From assembly GCF_010894455.1 (NCBI RefSeq), contig NZ_JAAIXY010000007.1, forward strand, positions 310,001 to 374,000: a DNA stretch of 64,000 nt, given 5' to 3'. Position numbers and translations under genes: made by a program. The stretch comes from Myxococcus eversor (GTDB lineage Bacteria > Myxococcota > Myxococcia > Myxococcales > Myxococcaceae). Under the pieces are notes generated by a model, which was given only the letters and a program-made list of their open reading frames with translations, was not told the DNA's origin and searched no databases. This document shows positions 8,710 through 17,870 of this stretch, piece by piece; positions within the stretch are counted from its first letter, which is position 1, and every line of letters begins with the position of its first letter.

Positions 8710-9485
8710 GGCGTCACCCCAGGCCGGAGAAACGCCACGGGGCGAACCCAGCCTCCGCTGCCCCGGTGGACCTTGATGGGAAAACACGCCACCCAGAAGC
8801 CGAGGGGCGGCAGCGTCTCCAGGTTGCAGAGCTTCTCCAGGACACAGAACTCCACCTCGCGACCCACGAAGTGCGCGGCCCACACGGACTCCGGGCCCAG
8901 CGTCCCCATTCGCTCGCGCATCACGTCGTAGGGCGGGTCGATGCTCCACGCATCCGTGCCGAACACCCGCACGCCCCGCTCATGCGTGAGCAGGCGCACC
9001 AGCTCCACCGACAGGCCGCGGCCCTTGTCCGAGTAACCCTCCTGCCCGAAGTACGCTCCCGCACCCGTGTGGAAGAGGACGATGTCGCCCTCCCCCACCC
9101 GGTGGTCCACGCGCCGCTCCCACGCCAGCAGCTCCTCTGGCGCCACGGGCTGTCGTTGAGGCCCCTCTGCCACGGGGATGCAGCAGCCCGGGCGGTAGAA
9201 CCAGTCGAGCGGCATCTCGTCGATGGTGCGCGCGGGCCGCCCCGCCGCGGTGGGCGCGTAGTGGAATGGCGCATCCATGTGGGTCCCCGAATGGGTGATG
9301 GCGGTGATGCGCTCGCTGGCCCAGGCACGGCCCCCTTCGAGGCAACACGGGTCCATGCCCACGAGCTGCGCCAGGTGCGCGCCACCGGCCTCGTGAGACA
9401 GGCGCTCGATGGCGACAGGCACCCGCTCCCCGGGATTGGGGCCGAACGGCACACCCAGGTCCACGAGCCGGGGGGCGACGTTCAT
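8706..9485 (-). CDS. Cyclase / kynurenine formamidase-like metal hydrolase
   Basis: A 259-residue member of the cyclase family (PF04199), which includes kynurenine formamidases and proteins named polyketide cyclases. The metal-binding signature HSGTHMDAPFH is at 65-75 (His65, His69, Asp71, His75 as likely ligands). No signal peptide is seen. The ATG overlaps the stop of the propeller gene upstream by 4 bases, so translation is probably coupled. In an operon with ketosynthase, ACP and a SRPBCC aromatase it is a candidate for ring closure or lactone/amide hydrolysis of the polyketide. Family members act on diverse small substrates, so the true substrate is open. Confidence 0.85.
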   Translation of the reverse strand: MNVAPRLVDLGVPFGPNPGERVPVAIERLSHEAGGAHLAQLVGMDPCCLEGGRAWASERITAITHSGTHMDAPFHYAPTAAGRPARTIDEMPLDWFYRPGCCIPVAEGPQRQPVAPEELLAWERRVDHRVGEGDIVLFHTGAGAYFGQEGYSDKGRGLSVELVRLLTHERGVRVFGTDAWSIDPPYDVMRERMGTLGPESVWAAHFVGREVEFCVLEKLCNLETLPPLGFWVACFPIKVHRGSGGWVRPVAFLRPGVTP

Positions 9486-11350
9486 GGCTCGCTCACCCGC
9501 ACCGCGAGCACCGCGCCCGGGCTCTCCGGAGCCTTCACCACATACTGCCCCGGGTTCTCGAAGCGGAAGGTGAAGCGCTCCCCCGCCTTCAGCACGCCCG
9601 AGGACAACATGCGTCCCTCGGCCGCCTCCACCACCAGCTCGTGCGTGGCGGTGGACACCGTGTGGCCCGTGTTGGGCGAGTCATACCGCCACCGGACGCT
9701 GTCGCCACTGCGGATGACCAGCTCCTTGCGGTCGAAGTACGGCGGCTCGTCGAGCACACGCACGTCCACGCTGCCCACGGAGTTCTCCGCCAGGTAGTCG
9801 ATGAGCCGCTGATAGGACTCCAACGGGAAGGGACGGAAGCGACCGCTGACCTCCGCGAGCGAGCCCCGGATGCGCACCAGTCCGTCGCGCGCATCCTGTT
9901 CGCCCAGGCGCTCCGCGTCCGTCACCAGCTTCTCCTTCGCGGCGCGGCCCTCGTCGTCCGAGGGCTCCAGGCGGCGCAGCGCGTGCAGCAGCGCCAATCG
10001 CCCAGGCCGGTACTCGAAGGAGGACTCCACGGAGGACTCCTGGCCGGCGCCGTCCACCGCGCGCACGGTGAGCTTGTGCGGCCCGGGGGCCAGGTCCACC
10101 AGCTCCAGGAAGCCCTGCACGGGCTTCACCGCGACGGAGTCGATGGCGTACTCGACGCGCTGCACGCCGGAGACCCGGTCGGTGATGCGCGTGGACAACA
10201 TGGTGCGCCCGCTCTCGACGACACCGACGGGAGACAGCACGACGACGGTGGGCGGCGCCAGGTCCAGCACGCCCAGCTTCCCCGCGTACTGCTCGGAGAA
10301 CCAGAGGTTGCCCTGCTTGTCGAAGCCGAGGCCGAACGGCCGCGAGCTGCGCGCCACGGGTGGCACCGATGGCTCCTCATCGGGTCCTCCCGTGGGCAGC
10401 GGGAACGAAGTGAAGGAGCCCGTGGAGGGCCGGTAGCGCAGCGCCAGGTTTCCATCCAGCGCGAGCATCCACACGTCACCGGACGGCGACACCGCGATGC
10501 CCGCGGGACGCCTCGCCTCCGGAGGCACGTCGATGACACGAGGCTCCTTCGCTCCCGGCGCGAGGTGCCCCAGGCGTCCCTCCAGCTTCGCGAACCAGAC
10601 TCCACCCTGCGCATCCACCGCCAGCCCCGCGGGGCCGCTGACGACGCCGGTGCTCTCCGCGCTCAGCTTCCACTCGCGAATCTCCTCCGTCGCGGGGTCC
10701 AGTCGGCCCACGGTGTCCGTGAAGCCCTCGGTGAACCAGACGAGCCCGCTGCGCGGGTCCACGCCGAGCCCAGCAGGGCCTGAGCTGCGATTGGGCAGCG
10801 GGTAGTCCCTCACCTTCCCCGTGCTCGGGTCCAACCGGCCAATCGCCCCGGCGAAGCGCTGGGTGAACCAGACGGAGCCCTCCGGCCCCAGGGCCACGTT
10901 GAACGGCCAGGAGTTCTTGCCCTCCAGCTTGAACTCCTGCGTCCGCCGCGTGGCGATGTCGAAGCGGATGAGCTTGTTGTCATAGCTCGCCGCGACCCAG
11001 ACGCTCCCGAAGTGGGGCGTGCCCGGAGCGCCCACCGCCACGCCCACCGGGCGGCTCTCTGGACCAAAGGCAAACATCTCCAGACCGCCATTGGAGTACC
11101 GCGCCAGCTTGCCCGTCTTGGCCAGGGCCACCCAGACGGCGTCCTGGTCATCCACCGCGACGATGGCGGGGCCACTGCCTGGATGGTCCAGCGCGAACTC
11201 CTGGAAGTACGCCACGGGCGCGGCGGGAGGTGGCTTGGGCGCCGGTGCTCCGGGGCTTCGCGTCCCCGACTCGCAGCCGAGCACTCCCACGCACAGCAAC
11301 ACCACCGCCCACCGCGTCGACAGACCCTGCCTCAGCTCGTTGCGACCCAT
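9482..11350 (-). CDS. Lipoprotein with Vgb/NHL-like beta-propeller and C-terminal cupredoxin-like domain
   Basis: A 622-residue exported protein. The start at 11350 gives a lipoprotein signal (VVLLCVGVLGCESG), with the Cys of LGC as lipid anchor. Residues about 45-400 hold repeated blades with the virginiamycin B lyase-like pattern 'G.vWF.....kiGrldp.tg....ypl', for example GSVWFTQRFAGAIGRLDPSTGK and GLVWFTEGFTDTVGRLDPATEE. A short Ig-like stretch and a helical part follow. The last about 100 residues form a cupredoxin-like sandwich (GDSVRWRYDSPNTGHTVS...FRFENPGQYVVKAPE) that lacks a clear Cys copper ligand. The first 19 bases overlap the hydrolase gene. It is one of three related propellers in this operon; enzymatic lyase, lactonase or scaffold are all possible. 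Confidence 0.85.
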   Translation of the reverse strand: MGRNELRQGLSTRWAVVLLCVGVLGCESGTRSPGAPAPKPPPAAPVAYFQEFALDHPGSGPAIVAVDDQDAVWVALAKTGKLARYSNGGLEMFAFGPESRPVGVAVGAPGTPHFGSVWVAASYDNKLIRFDIATRRTQEFKLEGKNSWPFNVALGPEGSVWFTQRFAGAIGRLDPSTGKVRDYPLPNRSSGPAGLGVDPRSGLVWFTEGFTDTVGRLDPATEEIREWKLSAESTGVVSGPAGLAVDAQGGVWFAKLEGRLGHLAPGAKEPRVIDVPPEARRPAGIAVSPSGDVWMLALDGNLALRYRPSTGSFTSFPLPTGGPDEEPSVPPVARSSRPFGLGFDKQGNLWFSEQYAGKLGVLDLAPPTVVVLSPVGVVESGRTMLSTRITDRVSGVQRVEYAIDSVAVKPVQGFLELVDLAPGPHKLTVRAVDGAGQESSVESSFEYRPGRLALLHALRRLEPSDDEGRAAKEKLVTDAERLGEQDARDGLVRIRGSLAEVSGRFRPFPLESYQRLIDYLAENSVGSVDVRVLDEPPYFDRKELVIRSGDSVRWRYDSPNTGHTVSTATHELVVEAAEGRMLSSGVLKAGERFTFRFENPGQYVVKAPESPGAVLAVRVSEP

Positions 11351-12429
11351 GAGTTTGCCCCCGTGAGCTTTGTGTTCGCTTCGGCGTGGATGCGCTCGTG
11401 CAGCCAGTCCGCGGCGAGCGGGAGCCAGTCGTGCACGCGGCTGGTGCCCACGTGCTCCGCCTGCCAGCTCCGCATCTCCACGCGCTCGCCACCCCACGCC
11501 AGGAAGGCGACCGCGTGCTCCGGCCCGAACAGCCGGTCCTCCTCCATGTGCATCACCAGCAGCGCGCCCTCCGGCGGCTCCAGCCCCTCCAGTCGAATCG
11601 CGGACGCCAGCGCATCCACCGCCGCGCCCTCCGGCAGGTCGAACGCCAGCGCCACCATCCTGCGCATCCGCTCCAGCCCGATGAGGGGCCCGTCCAGCGT
11701 GGCGTTCGGTGACACCGCCACGCCCGCGACGAAGCGCGGGTCTCCCGCCAGTGCGCGGGCCACCATGTGCCCGCCGAAGCTCACGCCAAAGGCACCCAGT
11801 CGCCCTTGCAGCACCCCGGGCTGTCGCGCCGCCCAGTCGGCCAGCGCCGGAGCCACCTCCTCCGCCGCGTAGACTGGCGCGCGGGGGCGCAGTCCGAAGG
11901 CGGCGGGAAGGTCCGCGGCGAACACGCCCAGTCCTCGTGACAGCAGCGCGTCTCCAAAGGCATGCAGCTCCACCTCGCAGAGCGAGTCCAGGCCGTTGAA
12001 CACCACCACCAGCGGCGCCGGCCCGCGCGGAGGCAGTCGCAGATAGCCACCCACGTCGCCCCGGGGCGTGGGCACTCGCACCCACTGCCCCATGGACGCA
12101 TCCAGCCTGAGGGCCCGTCGGTAGGCCCCCTGCGCCAGTCGACGCAGGCGCAGCGTGGGACGCCGCCAGGGCAGTCCGGGCCCCAGCAGGTGGAGCCCGA
12201 GCGAGGCCGCATGGAATCCGCTCGCCGCCCAACGCCAGGCCTGGGCGGCGGAGCCACGACGTCCCTCCCGCGTCGCCCGCGCGGCGAGGAGGCCCAGCTC
12301 CCTGGCGGACCGCTCGAACGCGGGCGTCCACTCCGCGCCCGCGTCCATTCGTCGGCACGCCGCCTCCAGCTCCCCGAAAGGCAGCCCGGAGAAGGCCACG
12401 CGGAACAACATGAAGCGCCGCGGGTCCAT
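11332..12429 (-). CDS. Alpha/beta hydrolase (FrsA/dienelactone-hydrolase-like)
   Basis: A 365-residue alpha/beta hydrolase. The helical N-terminal half (about 1-120) is followed by the hydrolase core: a beta strand APLVVVFNGLDS, the nucleophile elbow GVSFGGH (Ser in G-x-S-x-G) and the late HMEEDRLF acid segment. A final His is seen in QAEHVGTSRVHDWLP. The length and the N-terminal helical cap recall FrsA/YqiA-type esterases. No export signal is visible, so it is probably cytoplasmic. It could release or hydrolyse the polyketide product, or cleave a lactone or ester. It is placed between two propeller genes, with 7 bases to the upstream one. Confidence 0.85.
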   Translation of the reverse strand: MDPRRFMLFRVAFSGLPFGELEAACRRMDAGAEWTPAFERSARELGLLAARATREGRRGSAAQAWRWAASGFHAASLGLHLLGPGLPWRRPTLRLRRLAQGAYRRALRLDASMGQWVRVPTPRGDVGGYLRLPPRGPAPLVVVFNGLDSLCEVELHAFGDALLSRGLGVFAADLPAAFGLRPRAPVYAAEEVAPALADWAARQPGVLQGRLGAFGVSFGGHMVARALAGDPRFVAGVAVSPNATLDGPLIGLERMRRMVALAFDLPEGAAVDALASAIRLEGLEPPEGALLVMHMEEDRLFGPEHAVAFLAWGGERVEMRSWQAEHVGTSRVHDWLPLAADWLHERIHAEANTKLTGANSWVATS

Positions 12430-12436
12430 GACTGGC

Positions 12437-14659
12437 CTACCTTCCCGCGCCCATCACCGCGCCGGGCACCGCCTTGTCACCGAGCCGCACCGTGGACACG
12501 CCCTCGATACACAGGCGCCCGAGCTTGTTCGCGAACTGCTCGGTGAACCACAGGCAGCCCTCGCTGTCGCGGGACAGGCCACCCATCCACGCGCCCTCGG
12601 AGGGAATCTTGTAGACGGACACCACCTGCTTCTTCGCCAGGTCGAAGCGGAGGATGGCGTTGTAGAAGACGGTCGACACCCAGATGGCGTTGGAGGCCCG
12701 GTCATAGTTGACCTTGAAGGGCGCGGACTGCACCGGCAGCGCGTACTCGGAGATCTTCCGAGTCTTGGGGTCGAACATGCCCAGCTTGTCGCTGCGCATC
12801 TCCGCGAACCAGATGCGGCCCTCTCCGTCTTCAATCAGTGACAGCGGCCAGCCCATGCGCGTGGGCAACTCCCACGTCTCCACGGTCCACGCGTCCTTGT
12901 CGAGCTTGCCGATGCGATTGCCTGTCTTCTGCGCGAACCAGACCTCGTTCTGCTTGTCGACGAAGACGGTGCGCGGCTCGGCCTTGGGATGGGGCATGTC
13001 CAGGAAGCGCCACTCCCCGTCGGGTGAGAAGCGCGCCAGCTTGTTCGCGTCACTCAGCGCCACCCAGACGTTGTGGTCCAGGTCCACCGCGATGCCCACC
13101 GGCAGCGCCTTGGGCACGGGGATGGTGTACTCGGTGATTTTGAAGTCGCGGATGCGGGCAATCTTGTTCGCCGCGCGCAGTGTCACCCAGACATCGTCGC
13201 CGCACGGGTCCAGGCCCAGTGACGTGGGGCCGGACTCGGGCGTGGGGGTCTTCAGCTCGTGGAGCTTGCCGTCCTTGTAGTAGCCCACCGCGCCGCCACC
13301 CGGGCCCGGAGGGAAGCCCGGACTCACCCAGCCGCCGCCCATCTGGGTGAACCAGACGGTGCCCCGGCCATCCACCTCGACGATGCCCGGCACGGACTGC
13401 GGCGTGGGGACCTCCATCTCCACGATTTCGTGGCGCGCGTTGACGATGCTCGGCGTGGACGCGGGCCCGGCTGTCTCGCCCGCCAGATAGGACAGGTCCG
13501 TGCGGACGATGACGCCCACCACGTTGGTCCCCTGCTGCGCGAACCAGACGTTGCCCTTGGAGTCGAGCGCGATGCCCGCGGGTAGACCGTCCTTGCCTGG
13601 CAGGGAGAAGTATTCGAACTGGCGCTTCTTCGGGTCGAAGCGGCCCACGCGATTGGAGAACAGCTCGCTGAACCAGATGTCGCCTCGCTTGTCGGCGACG
13701 AGGAAGAAGGGCCCGCCGTGCCGGCTGTCGGTCGCGAACTCCTGGACGGTGCCGTCCTCGAGGTACAGGCCAATCTTCCCGGCGTTGCGCATGGAGAACC
13801 AGACCTGGCCCTGGCCATCCACCACGAGGCCACAGGGCTTGGACTCGGGCGTGGGCAGGCGGAGCTGCTCGAAGACGCCTGTCTTCGGGTCGTAGCGCCC
13901 CAGGGAGCTGACGTCGCGCATCGCCACCCAGACGCGGTCCTGCGGGTCCACCGCGATGCCCGTGGATTTCGTCTGCCGCGCAGGCAGTGGAATCTCCGTG
14001 ACGGCGCCCGTCTTCCCGTCGATGCGGGCAATCTTGTCCGCCATGGTCTCCGTCACCCAGGCATTGCCCTGGGAGTCGAGGACGATGGCGGTGGGCCAGG
14101 CGTCAGGAGTGGGCAGCGGATAGCGCACCACGGAACCATCCGGCTTGCGGCGGGTGACGCGGTTGGCGAGCCGCTCGGCCACCCACAGGTCTCCGTGCGC
14201 ATCGAAGATGAGGCCCATGGGGCTGGAGCCCTCGGTGCCAGTGGTCCACTCGGTGATGGTGCCACCCTGGTCCAACCGGGCCACCTTGTTCACCGCGGGC
14301 ACGTCGATGAAGTTGCGCGCGAAGCGACCACCGCTCTCGGAGAACCAGACGCGGTCCTCGCGGTCGATGGCGATGATGTGCGGCACCGCGTTCGGCGTCG
14401 GCACCGTGTACTCGAACAGCGAGAAGGCCCGGTCCGCGCTGGAACGGAGCTGGTGCAGCCGCGCCTGCGTCTTGGTGACGGCGGACTCCGCGTAGACATC
14501 GGGAGCTACCACTGACGCGGCGGCGGTGGTGATGGCGGGCTTCGCGGTGGGCGTGACGGCTCCCGACGCGGGCTCGGAGACCAGGGACAGCCGCGACGCG
14601 GGAGCGGTGCAGCCCCCCACGCCGACCAACAGGAGCACGAGCAAGTCACGGAAGCGCAT
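12437..14659 (-). CDS. Large lipoprotein with two Vgb/NHL-like beta-propellers
   Basis: A 740-residue exported protein with lipoprotein signal MRFRDLLVLLLVGVGGCTAP (lipid Cys about 17). After a short linker it is almost entirely made of blades with the streptogramin lyase-like pattern. The first set spans about residues 75-375 (for example DRVWFSESGG, GDLWVAERLANRVTR, GNAWVTETMADKIARIDGKTG). A second set runs from about 410 to 735 (GTVWFTQMGG, HNVWVALSDANKLARF, GCLWFTEQFANKLGRL). That makes two propellers in one chain. The start overlaps the SRPBCC gene by 14 bases. The function is unknown; Vgb itself opens the ring of type B streptogramins, but that activity should not be assumed here. Confidence 0.85.
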   Translation of the reverse strand: MRFRDLLVLLLVGVGGCTAPASRLSLVSEPASGAVTPTAKPAITTAAASVVAPDVYAESAVTKTQARLHQLRSSADRAFSLFEYTVPTPNAVPHIIAIDREDRVWFSESGGRFARNFIDVPAVNKVARLDQGGTITEWTTGTEGSSPMGLIFDAHGDLWVAERLANRVTRRKPDGSVVRYPLPTPDAWPTAIVLDSQGNAWVTETMADKIARIDGKTGAVTEIPLPARQTKSTGIAVDPQDRVWVAMRDVSSLGRYDPKTGVFEQLRLPTPESKPCGLVVDGQGQVWFSMRNAGKIGLYLEDGTVQEFATDSRHGGPFFLVADKRGDIWFSELFSNRVGRFDPKKRQFEYFSLPGKDGLPAGIALDSKGNVWFAQQGTNVVGVIVRTDLSYLAGETAGPASTPSIVNARHEIVEMEVPTPQSVPGIVEVDGRGTVWFTQMGGGWVSPGFPPGPGGGAVGYYKDGKLHELKTPTPESGPTSLGLDPCGDDVWVTLRAANKIARIRDFKITEYTIPVPKALPVGIAVDLDHNVWVALSDANKLARFSPDGEWRFLDMPHPKAEPRTVFVDKQNEVWFAQKTGNRIGKLDKDAWTVETWELPTRMGWPLSLIEDGEGRIWFAEMRSDKLGMFDPKTRKISEYALPVQSAPFKVNYDRASNAIWVSTVFYNAILRFDLAKKQVVSVYKIPSEGAWMGGLSRDSEGCLWFTEQFANKLGRLCIEGVSTVRLGDKAVPGAVMGAGR

Positions 14660-15149
14660 GGGCCACCTCGGAGGACTGCTGCTCCATGCGACGCTTGAGC
14701 CCGAGCATCGTCTGGAGGCTGTTGTTGCGGATGAGGTCGATGAGCTGCCGCTTCGCGTCGTCGTCGCTGGAGGACGGCGCGCCCGTGGCCGCGAGGTAGC
14801 GGTGGGCCACCTCCACGTCGAACTCCGTCATGTGACGGCTGGTGATGACGGTGCCGCCCGCTTCGCTTGCCAGCTCCCAGAAGCCGTAGTGCCGGTGCAG
14901 GAAGGAAGGCGGCTCCGGCTGATAGTAGAAGATGGAGTTCCCCTGGAGGATGCGCACCGTCTTGAAGGTGTCCGTGCGCCCCCGGCTGTGGACCGTCATC
15001 AACAGGACCTGGACCTGGGGGTCCGAGTAGATGATGTCTATCTTCCGGACGTGAGGCGCCACCGCGGGCCATTCCTCCAGGTGCCAGAAGGCCGCCAGCA
15101 CGGTGCTCACATCCCGGGAGATGTGCACTTCAATCTCAAACGTCTCCAT
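14646..15149 (-). CDS. SRPBCC aromatase/cyclase-like protein
   Basis: A 167-residue protein with the SRPBCC fold (METFEIEVHISRDVSTVLAAFWHLEEWPAVAPHV, then FKTVRILQGNSIFYYQ and GGTVITSRHMTEFDV). The order of strands and the central F/W-rich region followed by a GGT strand and a long C-terminal helix match single-domain polyketide aromatase/cyclases such as those in spore-pigment clusters. It has no signal peptide. With the KS, ACP and KS-like partner in this operon, the most likely job is to fold and aromatise a poly-beta-ketone chain in the cytoplasm. A lipid- or ligand-binding START protein is the alternative. Translation follows the propeller III gene after a 3-base gap. Confidence 0.8.
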   Translation of the reverse strand: METFEIEVHISRDVSTVLAAFWHLEEWPAVAPHVRKIDIIYSDPQVQVLLMTVHSRGRTDTFKTVRILQGNSIFYYQPEPPSFLHRHYGFWELASEAGGTVITSRHMTEFDVEVAHRYLAATGAPSSSDDDAKRQLIDLIRNNSLQTMLGLKRRMEQQSSEVAHALP

Positions 15150-15152
15150 GGC

Positions 15153-17582
15153 TCATGGACCTCGTGGGGTGAGACGGGAAAGGAGGTTGGCGTTCTGCTG
15201 CGTGAACCAGACACCGTCGGCGGTGGCGAGGATTCCCCGGGGCTTCGCTCCAGGTGTGCGCATGGGAATCAACTCGAAGGCGCGTGTGCGCGGGTCGAAG
15301 ACAGCCAGGCGGTTGCCACCCACGCCCCCGAGGCCGCCTCCGTCGGTGAGCCAGATGCGGCCCTCGGAGTCCTTCGAGAGTCGCACCGGCTCCGCGTCGC
15401 TCGCGGGCACCGTGAACTCCTCCCAGCGACGGGAGCTCAAATCCAGTCGAGCAAGCTTCCCCGCGCCCCCCTCCGCCACCCAGAGCGCGTGCTCATCCAC
15501 CAGGACGCCAATGGGTGAGCAGTCCGGGGTCGGCATGTCGTGGACTTCAAATGCGCGACGGCCCGGTTCGAACCGCGCCACGTAGTTGCCACTCTCCTCG
15601 GAGGCGGAGATCCACAGTCCCCCCAGTCGGTCCGCCACCAGATGCAGCGGGCTGCTTCCCTCGCGTGGCATGTCGAACAGCTCGAAGCGCGAGGTGGCCC
15701 GGTCGAAGCGGGCGATGCTGTTGGCGCCCAGCAAGGTCAGCCACACCTGGTCGCTCGGGTCGACCGCGACGCTGGAGGGCAGTGCCGCGTCGATGGGGAT
15801 GGGGTACTCGTCCACATGGCCGGAGCGCGGGTCCAACCGCGCGAGCCCGTTGGTGCGGAACTGGGCAATCCAGAAGTGGCCCGCCCGGTCCATGGCCATG
15901 CCGGACGGCATGCTGGCTACGCTGGGCAGCCCGAACTCCTGGAAGCGCCCGGTGCGCCGGTCGAACGCGGCGATGCGATTGCCGTAGATCTGATTGAACC
16001 AGAGCAGCCCGCGCGCGTCCTCGATGAGCTCGTTACCGGGGCCACTGCCCGCCTGGGGCAGCGCGAAGTCACGCATCTGGAAGCGCGTCTGCGGCGCGGA
16101 CGGTGGCGCGCTGGGAGTCTGTCCGGTGGGCGCTGATGGCGCGGCGGAGGGAGCCCGCGGAGGCTCCGCGCCAGGAGGTCCCTGCACGGAAGGCGGCGGT
16201 CCGTTGCCTGGTCCGGCGAAGGCGGGCCGCTGGATGGGCACCGGCACCGGATCCGGGTACTTCGCCAGCTCGTCTGGCAACAACATCCCAATCTTGTTGC
16301 CGAGCTGCTCGGTGAACCAGATGCGGCCCTTGCGGTCCACGGTGAGGCCACCGGGGCGGCTGTCCGGCGTGGGAATCTTGTACTCGAGAATCTTGCCGGT
16401 GCGCGTGTCCATCATCCCGATGGAGTTGCCGAACACCTGGGTGAACCAGAGGCGGTCCTTCGCGTCCGCGACAATCTTGAACGGCGCGGAGAACCGCGTG
16501 GGCAGCGAGTACTCGACAATCTGGTCGCCCACCACCTTGGCGACCTTGTTTCCCACCATCTCCACGAACCAGATGGTGCCGTCGCTCGTCTCGGCGATGC
16601 CGGTGGGGCGCGCGTTCTCCGTGGGAATCTTCAGCCGGACGAAGCGCTTGCGGCCTGGCTCGTAATAGCCAATTTCGTTCGCGGTGCGCGCCGTGTACCA
16701 GACGCGCTGACGACGATCGACGAAGACGGTGCGCGGCTCGGAGTCCTTGGCCGGCAGCTCCATCCGCGTGAGCTTCCCATCGGGCGTGAGGTAGCCGATG
16801 TGATTGTCATGGCGTTCGGCGAACCAGATGCGTCCCTTCTTGTCCAGGTCCACACCGAGCGCGCCGCCCTTGGGGTTGGGGAGCTGGATTTCTCGGATGC
16901 CGCCCCTCGGGTCCAACCGGCCGATGCGATTGGTGAGCCGCTCGGTGAACCAGATGATTCCCTTGTCATCCATGATGAGCGAGTCCACGCCCACGGTGCT
17001 GCCGTCCCCTCCCGGGGTGGGCGTGGCGAACTCGACGATGCGGCCCGTGTCGTCGAGCTGCCCCAGCTTGTTGTTCGCGGGGATGTTCTCGAAGCCGTAG
17101 AAGTCTCCGCCGCCCTCGGTGAACCACATGGAGTCGTCCACGCGGCTGGGGATGATCATCCGGGGCACGGCCTTCAGCGTGGGGATGACGAACTCGCGGA
17201 AGGCGGACTGGTATGCGTACTCCGGCGCGAAGTTCGTGGAGCCGTCGGCGTTCTCCACCGTGACGCTGCCGCGCATGAAGTGGTGGCGGAAGCAGAGGTA
17301 GGGGTACTCGCCAGCGCGCTTGAAGGTGTAGCTCCACTCCGCGCCCACGGCGATGTCGCCGGAGAAGAGGATGAGGGCCTCGTCGGTGATGGAGTGGACC
17401 ATCTCCGGCCCGTGGTTCTTGAAGACAAGCGTGTCGCCCACGCGGGCCCGCACCGCCAAAGGCGTCATGTACGGCGGCGCATCCGAGAGGTTGATGACGT
17501 GTGTCTGGGCGCCCCATGCGCTGAACGCGAAGAGCAGCCCCACGAGCAAGGCCTGGCGCGAGCCCGGAGTGGACGCGCTCAC
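15153..17582 (-). CDS. Exported protein with blue-copper domain and two Vgb/NHL-like propellers
   Basis: An 809-residue protein, the largest of the three propeller proteins. The start GTG at 17582 overlaps the ACP stop (GTGA). After a signal peptide (cleavage near AWGAQT) comes a cupredoxin of about 100 residues with all four type-1 copper ligands visible: His in EMVHSIT, Cys in PYLCFRHHF, the following His, and Met in FMRGS. Two sets of propeller blades follow, separated by a Pro/Ala/Ser-rich linker of about 50 residues near 445-500. Blades read for example GIIWFTERLTNRIGRLDPRGG and DRLWFTQVFGNSIGMMDTRTG. The cupredoxin could pass electrons between the multicopper oxidase, the cytochrome c and a substrate held by the propellers (inference). 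Confidence 0.87.
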   Translation of the reverse strand: MSASTPGSRQALLVGLLFAFSAWGAQTHVINLSDAPPYMTPLAVRARVGDTLVFKNHGPEMVHSITDEALILFSGDIAVGAEWSYTFKRAGEYPYLCFRHHFMRGSVTVENADGSTNFAPEYAYQSAFREFVIPTLKAVPRMIIPSRVDDSMWFTEGGGDFYGFENIPANNKLGQLDDTGRIVEFATPTPGGDGSTVGVDSLIMDDKGIIWFTERLTNRIGRLDPRGGIREIQLPNPKGGALGVDLDKKGRIWFAERHDNHIGYLTPDGKLTRMELPAKDSEPRTVFVDRRQRVWYTARTANEIGYYEPGRKRFVRLKIPTENARPTGIAETSDGTIWFVEMVGNKVAKVVGDQIVEYSLPTRFSAPFKIVADAKDRLWFTQVFGNSIGMMDTRTGKILEYKIPTPDSRPGGLTVDRKGRIWFTEQLGNKIGMLLPDELAKYPDPVPVPIQRPAFAGPGNGPPPSVQGPPGAEPPRAPSAAPSAPTGQTPSAPPSAPQTRFQMRDFALPQAGSGPGNELIEDARGLLWFNQIYGNRIAAFDRRTGRFQEFGLPSVASMPSGMAMDRAGHFWIAQFRTNGLARLDPRSGHVDEYPIPIDAALPSSVAVDPSDQVWLTLLGANSIARFDRATSRFELFDMPREGSSPLHLVADRLGGLWISASEESGNYVARFEPGRRAFEVHDMPTPDCSPIGVLVDEHALWVAEGGAGKLARLDLSSRRWEEFTVPASDAEPVRLSKDSEGRIWLTDGGGLGGVGGNRLAVFDPRTRAFELIPMRTPGAKPRGILATADGVWFTQQNANLLSRLTPRGP

Positions 17583-17857
17583 GGTGACCCCGCGGCGACC
17601 GCGAGGTGGGAGTCCCGGGCCAGCAGCGGCTCGATGCGCGCGGCCAGCTCCGCGACGGTGTGGACGTTGCGCACGTCCGGGGCGAGGTGCGGCGGCAGGC
17701 CCAGCCGTCCGCAGACGGTGGCGGCCAGCTCCACCGTCTCGATGGAGTCGATGCCGAGTTCGTCCTGGAGGTGGGTGATAAGGCTGACGCTCCCGGGCGC
17801 GTGCCCGAGTGCGTGCAGCGAGATGAGGAGGGTCTCGGTGACGCGGGAGGTCTTCAT
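17579..17857 (-). CDS. Acyl carrier protein of the type II PKS-like operon
   Basis: A 92-residue acyl carrier protein. The 4'-phosphopantetheine site is Ser38 in DELGIDSIETVEL, the usual 'D.LG.DSle..el' motif. Four-helix spacing and length fit the family. I chose the ATG at 17857 because it begins a normal ACP N-terminus (MKTSRVTETLLISL); the frame is open further upstream but reads as non-coding. It would tether the growing chain for the ketosynthase at 6419-7657. It lies 13 bases downstream of the KS-like gene and overlaps the propeller III gene by 4 bases, so the order is KS-like, ACP, propeller. No phosphopantetheinyl transferase is in the window. Confidence 0.93.
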   Translation of the reverse strand: MKTSRVTETLLISLHALGHAPGSVSLITHLQDELGIDSIETVELAATVCGRLGLPPHLAPDVRNVHTVAELAARIEPLLARDSHLAVAAGSP

Positions 17858-17870
17858 CGGCACGGCTCCT

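Noticed and set aside
9482..17582. Virginiamycin B lyase (antibiotic resistance) as name for the propeller proteins
   Set aside because: The blade pattern is shared by many NHL/Vgb-like proteins; these are two to three times longer, lipid-anchored or cupredoxin-fused, and sit in a biosynthetic operon.
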